The position numbers were made by a program, and so were the translations under genes. The notes beneath the pieces were generated by a model. The model made no database searches, was not told the origin of the DNA, and saw nothing but the letters and a program-made list of their open reading frames with translations. From an uncultured Bacteroidales bacterium (lineage in GTDB: Bacteria; Bacteroidota; Bacteroidia; Bacteroidales; Paludibacteraceae): 10,583 nt of DNA. The number at the start of each line of letters is the position of its first letter. The stretch's first letter is position 1. The stretch spans positions 1 to 10,583 of the forward strand of contig USNU01000028.1 of NCBI GenBank assembly GCA_900556095.1. The letters run 5' to 3'. Shown here piece by piece: positions 8,129 to 10,583 of the stretch.

Positions 8129-9028
8129 ATGAAATTTCTATCTCGTATCACGCGTATGTCGTTGCCGGTAGCCTTGGTGCTGTCGGTGGTGGTGCTGTGC
8201 GGTTGGATACCTTCTTTCTTCATTGCCGATTGGCGGCGGGTATTACCTACGCTGTTGCTTGCGGTAGTGAACGGGGCGTTGTTCTGGTATCTGATAGTGT
8301 GTGCAAGGCTGACACGCGACAGAGACGGATTGCCGTTGTTCATATACCTGTTGTCCGTGACGGTTTTTCCGGTTTATCATGTCTGTTGGCAAGGGCAGAC
8401 GGCAGTGGTGTGTATGCTGTTGTTGCTGTTGCTGCGCAAAGCGTTTCGTGAGGAAGAACCTACCGAGAGTGCTTTTGTCGCAACATTGCTTTTGTTGGGC
8501 GCGTCGTTGGTGTTGCCGGATATGGTGTGGTTGATTCCTGTTGTGTGGATAGCATATATCTTATTACATTCTTTTGGTCTGCGCGTCTGGTTAGCCACGT
8601 TGATAGGGGCGGTGGTATTTGCCATTTATTTCCTGTTGGTATGGCATTTGGGCTGGATAGAGAACGCATATAGCCGGATATTCGAGCGTGCATGGCTGTT
8701 TTCTGTTTTGCCGCTGTCGGAGGCTGTCGAAGAGTGCCTGCTGATAGGGATAGGTGTTGTGTTGTTTGTGGCTTCGCTGCTGAGAACGGATAGGGATAGT
8801 ACAGGGCAGCAGAACTGGCTTCTGCTCTTTACGCTGTTTTTTATTGTTGCGAGCGGATTGGTATTGTTTCCCATGCGTACTACGGTTGGTTGCGCTTCGC
8901 TCTTCCCTATGGTTCAGTTGCTCTTTGCGGGGCTGTGGGTGTTGTTTTTCCGCCAACGGGAATCGGCGGCAAGGGGAATAATGTATATAATAGGAATCAT
9001 ACTGTTGGCAGTATGTTATTGGATATAA
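8129..9028 (+). CDS. Polytopic inner-membrane protein of unknown function
   Basis: A 299-residue, very hydrophobic protein that I do not recognise with certainty. About nine or ten membrane segments can be placed, near residues 11-31, 38-57, 68-87, 90-103, 114-130, 132-149, 152-174, 191-218 (perhaps with a break), 229-247, 256-274 and 283-299. Short basic or acidic loops separate them (ARLTRDRDG 59-67, RKAFREEEPTES 103-114, RTDRDSTGQQN 219-229). No catalytic motif is evident. The middle part (LLLGASLVLPDMVWLIPVVWIAYILLHSFGLRVW) loosely recalls the DUF6427-type membrane proteins of Bacteroidetes; this is weak resemblance only. ATG 8129 is chosen because an in-frame TAG at 8111-8113 lies just upstream and the predicted transcript begins a few nt before that. 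The Mpl-like gene follows after only 3 nt, so the two are probably translationally coupled. A role in cell-wall precursor or muropeptide handling is therefore plausible but is guilt by association. Confidence 0.85.
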   Translation: MKFLSRITRMSLPVALVLSVVVLCGWIPSFFIADWRRVLPTLLLAVVNGALFWYLIVCARLTRDRDGLPLFIYLLSVTVFPVYHVCWQGQTAVVCMLLLLLLRKAFREEEPTESAFVATLLLLGASLVLPDMVWLIPVVWIAYILLHSFGLRVWLATLIGAVVFAIYFLLVWHLGWIENAYSRIFERAWLFSVLPLSEAVEECLLIGIGVVLFVASLLRTDRDSTGQQNWLLLFTLFFIVASGLVLFPMRTTVGCASLFPMVQLLFAGLWVLFFRQRESAARGIMYIIGIILLAVCYWI

Positions 9029-9031
9029 GAG

Positions 9032-10354
9032 ATGAGGATACATTTTATTGCAATCGGTGGTGCGGCAATGCACAATCTCGCTATGGCTGTAGCGAGCAAA
9101 CCCGGATATGTGGTTACGGGGTCCGACGATGAGATTTTTGACCCTGCACGGACGCATCTGCGTGAAACAGGACTGCTTCCGAAAGAGATGGGATGGCACC
9201 CCGAGATGATTACGCCGGATATAGATGCCGTCATACTCGGTATGCATGCGCGGGAGGACAATCCCGAATTGGTGCGTGCACGCCAACTGGGGCTGAAGAT
9301 TTATTCATTTCCGGAGTATCTTTATGAGCAGACCAAGGATAAGATTCGTATCGTGGTGGGGGGCAGTCATGGCAAGACCACAACTACTTCTATGATTCTC
9401 TATGTCTTGCAGCATCTCGGTATCGAAACAGACTATATGGTGGGCGCACAGATCGAGGGCTTTGAGCGTATGGTACGCTTGAGCGATACCGCCAAATATG
9501 CGGTCTTCGAGGGAGATGAGTACCTTACTTCGCCTCTCGATTTGCGTTCCAAGTTTCTCTGGTATCATCCGCATATAGCCATACTAACGGGTATTGCATG
9601 GGACCATATCAATGTTTTTCCCTCTTTTCCGCAGTATGTGGAGACCTTCCGCAAGTTTGTGGATACGATAGAACCCTGTGGCACATTTATCTACTACCAA
9701 AACGATGAGAATCTGCAAACGATAGCCGTCGGGGCGCGGCAGGATATATCGTGTGTGCCATACAATGCTTATGGGGGCGATGTACCGATGCAGGTCTTTG
9801 GGCGGCACAATATGCAGAATCTGCAGGCGGCGTGCCTGGCGTGCCAACGGATTGGTGTGAAAGCGGAAGATTTCTATCGCGTTATCAGCACGTTCACCGG
9901 GGCAAGCAACCGCTTGGAGAAAATATGCGAGACCGACGATGCCGTAGCGTACAAAGATTTTGCCCATTCTCCCAGCAAACTCAGGGCAACTATCAATGCC
10001 GTGCGCGAACACTACCCCGATAAGAAACTGGTGGCTTGTATGGAGTTGCATACCTTTAGTTCGCTGATGGCGGATTTCCTGCCGCAGTACAACGGGTGTA
10101 TGCAGGAGGCGGATGTGGCATTGGTGTATTTCAATCCGAAAGTGATTGAGCATAAGCAACTTACGCCTATCACGGCGCAGGAGGTGCGCCAAGCGTTTGG
10201 TTCGTCCAACGTGGAGGTCTTCACCGACAGCCAAGCCATGCAGGCACGCTTGCAGAGTATGGATTATAAAAATACCGCTCTGCTGATGATGACCAGTGGC
10301 ACTTTTGATGGCATGGACATTCCCGCTTTTGCCAAACAACTGCTGAAGATGTAG
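9032..10354 (+). CDS. mpl: Mpl-like Mur ligase (UDP-N-acetylmuramate--murein tripeptide ligase)
   Basis: A 440-residue cytoplasmic ATP-dependent amide ligase of the MurC/Mpl group. Mpl recycles cell-wall material by joining L-Ala-gamma-D-Glu-meso-diaminopimelate to UDP-MurNAc (EC 6.3.2.45). Visible features are the N-terminal nucleotide-binding Gly-rich loop (HFIAIGGAAMHNLA, residues 4-17) with VTGSDD at 28-33, and the ATP-binding P-loop GSHGKTTTTS (111-120). AVFEGDEY (157-164) supplies the Mur-ligase acidic metal site, and GRHNMQNLQAA (257-267) carries the conserved HN. The third domain has ASNRLEK (291-297), DFAHSPSK (309-316) and MELHTFSSL (337-345). The DFAH-P motif resembles the Mpl version (DFAHHP) more than MurC, and the 440-residue length fits Mpl. 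It starts 3 nt after the membrane-protein gene and shares its promoter. A MurC role is the main alternative; tripeptide specificity cannot be proven from sequence alone. Confidence 0.9.
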   Translation: MRIHFIAIGGAAMHNLAMAVASKPGYVVTGSDDEIFDPARTHLRETGLLPKEMGWHPEMITPDIDAVILGMHAREDNPELVRARQLGLKIYSFPEYLYEQTKDKIRIVVGGSHGKTTTTSMILYVLQHLGIETDYMVGAQIEGFERMVRLSDTAKYAVFEGDEYLTSPLDLRSKFLWYHPHIAILTGIAWDHINVFPSFPQYVETFRKFVDTIEPCGTFIYYQNDENLQTIAVGARQDISCVPYNAYGGDVPMQVFGRHNMQNLQAACLACQRIGVKAEDFYRVISTFTGASNRLEKICETDDAVAYKDFAHSPSKLRATINAVREHYPDKKLVACMELHTFSSLMADFLPQYNGCMQEADVALVYFNPKVIEHKQLTPITAQEVRQAFGSSNVEVFTDSQAMQARLQSMDYKNTALLMMTSGTFDGMDIPAFAKQLLKM

Positions 10355-10368
10355 CCGATACGGATTAT

Positions 10369-10383
10369 TGCAACCCGGTTGCA
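10369..10383. promoter_or_regulatory. 15-bp palindrome upstream of the efflux adaptor gene
   Basis: TGCAACCCGGTTGCA is a perfect inverted repeat of 7-bp arms around one central base. It starts 15 bp after the mpl stop and ends 12 bp before the -7 element at 10396. It therefore covers the position where the -33 TTTG should stand (about 10372-10375, here AACC). This placement suggests an operator for a dimeric regulator, perhaps metal-responsive given the downstream gene. As RNA it could form only a tight 6-bp hairpin and has no T tract. Confidence 0.5.
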
Positions 10384-10386
10384 GGA

Positions 10387-10449
10387 AAAAGATAGTACCT
10401 TTGCAGCATAATTTGAAAAAATATATGCTATGCAAAGGTACTATTTTTT
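10387..10449. repeat. Long inverted repeat spanning the -7 box and start codon
   Basis: ATAGTACCTTTGCA (10392-10405) and TGCAAAGGTACTAT (10431-10444) are perfect 14-bp complements. Five more inner pairs (10406-10410 with 10424-10428) follow after a 2-nt bulge at 10429-10430. Outside, a G-T wobble and four A-T pairs (10387-10390 with 10446-10449) extend the stem. The loop is 13 nt (10411-10423). The left arm contains the -7 promoter box, and the right arm contains the ATG and first codons of the next gene and ends in a six-T run (10444-10449). Confidence 0.85.
10396..10403 (+). promoter_or_regulatory. Probable -7 element of the efflux adaptor promoter
   Basis: TACCTTTG matches TAnnTTTG and is identical to the -7 box at 8094-8101. 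No TTTG lies 19-21 bp upstream; the nearest partial matches (TTG at 10368-10370 and 10379-10381) are badly spaced. The promoter may therefore be weak or activator-dependent. Transcription would start near 10410, leaving a leader of about 20 nt before the ATG at 10430. Confidence 0.65.
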
Positions 10450-10583
10450 ATTGGGCTTATACATGGTGGCAGCACTGACCGCGTGCAGCGGAAATCACCA
10501 TGAACATCATCACGACCACGACCATCACGACCACGAGGCGGCGGAACATCATGAGCACCGGGCGGGAGAGATAGTGTTCTCAC
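10430..10583 (+). CDS. RND efflux periplasmic adaptor (CzcB/CusB-like), 3' partial
   Basis: The first 51 codons of a gene that continues past the window end. It begins MQRYYFLLGLYMVAALTAC, a lipoprotein signal peptide with lipobox LTAC and acylated Cys19. An extraordinary His/Asp/Glu-rich segment at residues 23-43 follows, with 12 His in 21 residues. The sequence then enters AGEIVFS, which resembles the start of the mature body of Bacteroidetes CzcB/CusB-type membrane fusion proteins. Such adaptors link an inner-membrane RND pump to an outer-membrane channel to export heavy metals or drugs; His-rich tails suggest binding of Zn, Cu, Ni or Co. ATG 10430 is chosen because the overlapping ATG at 10425 is in another frame and soon reaches a stop. 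The mpl stop is 75 nt upstream and a separate promoter is visible. Only the N-terminus is available, so another His-rich metal-binding lipoprotein remains possible. Confidence 0.75.
   Translation, partial: MQRYYFLLGLYMVAALTACSGNHHEHHHDHDHHDHEAAEHHEHRAGEIVFS

Noticed and set aside
8089..8451. 120-codon plus-strand open frame overlapping the start of the membrane-protein gene
   Set aside because: Its start lies within the promoter, upstream of the predicted transcription start. The overlapping frame from 8129 has coherent membrane segments and couples to mpl.
9584..10435. 283-codon minus-strand open frame starting in the inverted repeat and running opposite mpl
   Set aside because: A TACCTTTG on the minus strand (10440-10433) overlaps its start codon, so it cannot serve as its promoter. 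The protein has no recognisable features and lies opposite a conserved gene.
10387..10449. Phase-variable invertible promoter, as seen for Bacteroides capsule loci
   Set aside because: Inverted repeats of such switches flank a promoter of roughly 100 bp or more. Here the arms enclose only about 13-20 bp and contain the -7 box themselves, and no recombinase gene is visible.

Overview
The window reads as chromosomal DNA from a member of the Bacteroidota, most likely the order Bacteroidales. This rests on a Bacteroidetes-type promoter (TTTG, 20 bp, TAnnTTTG) at 8070-8101, start codons without convincing Shine-Dalgarno sequences, and proteins that look like Bacteroidales family members (long IleS, lipocalin-like lipoprotein, AsmA-like protein, M3 peptidase lipoprotein, Mpl-like ligase, His-rich RND adaptor). 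All genes lie on the + strand. I see no mobile element, CRISPR array, tRNA or rRNA gene. Family names come from recognising sequence motifs; no database search was run.

Region 1 (1-7854) is a tight four-gene cluster closed by a strong intrinsic terminator. The genes are ileS (5' end outside the window), a 140-residue lipocalin-like lipoprotein, a 1035-residue AsmA-like inner-membrane-anchored protein and a 697-residue M3 metallopeptidase lipoprotein. The gaps of 4, 8 and 2 nt suggest one operon pairing an essential tRNA synthetase with three cell-envelope proteins.

Region 2 (7855-8128) is noncoding. It holds three 11-bp direct repeats, several short inverted repeats with mutually exclusive pairings, an 8-bp hairpin, and the promoter of the next gene.

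Region 3 (8129-10354) is a two-gene unit: an unrecognised polytopic membrane protein, then 3 nt later an Mpl-like Mur ligase. The coupling suggests, but does not prove, that the membrane protein works in cell-wall metabolism.

Region 4 (10355-10583) starts a new transcription unit: a lipoprotein signal peptide and very His-rich segment followed by the beginning of what looks like a CzcB/CusB-type RND efflux adaptor, cut by the window end. Its control region is the most unusual DNA here. A 15-bp palindrome sits where the -33 element should be, and a long inverted repeat joins the -7 element to the start codon.

Overall the gene content is ordinary for the phylum. I found no clear undescribed system; the noteworthy signals are in the two intergenic regions and in the membrane protein coupled to Mpl.
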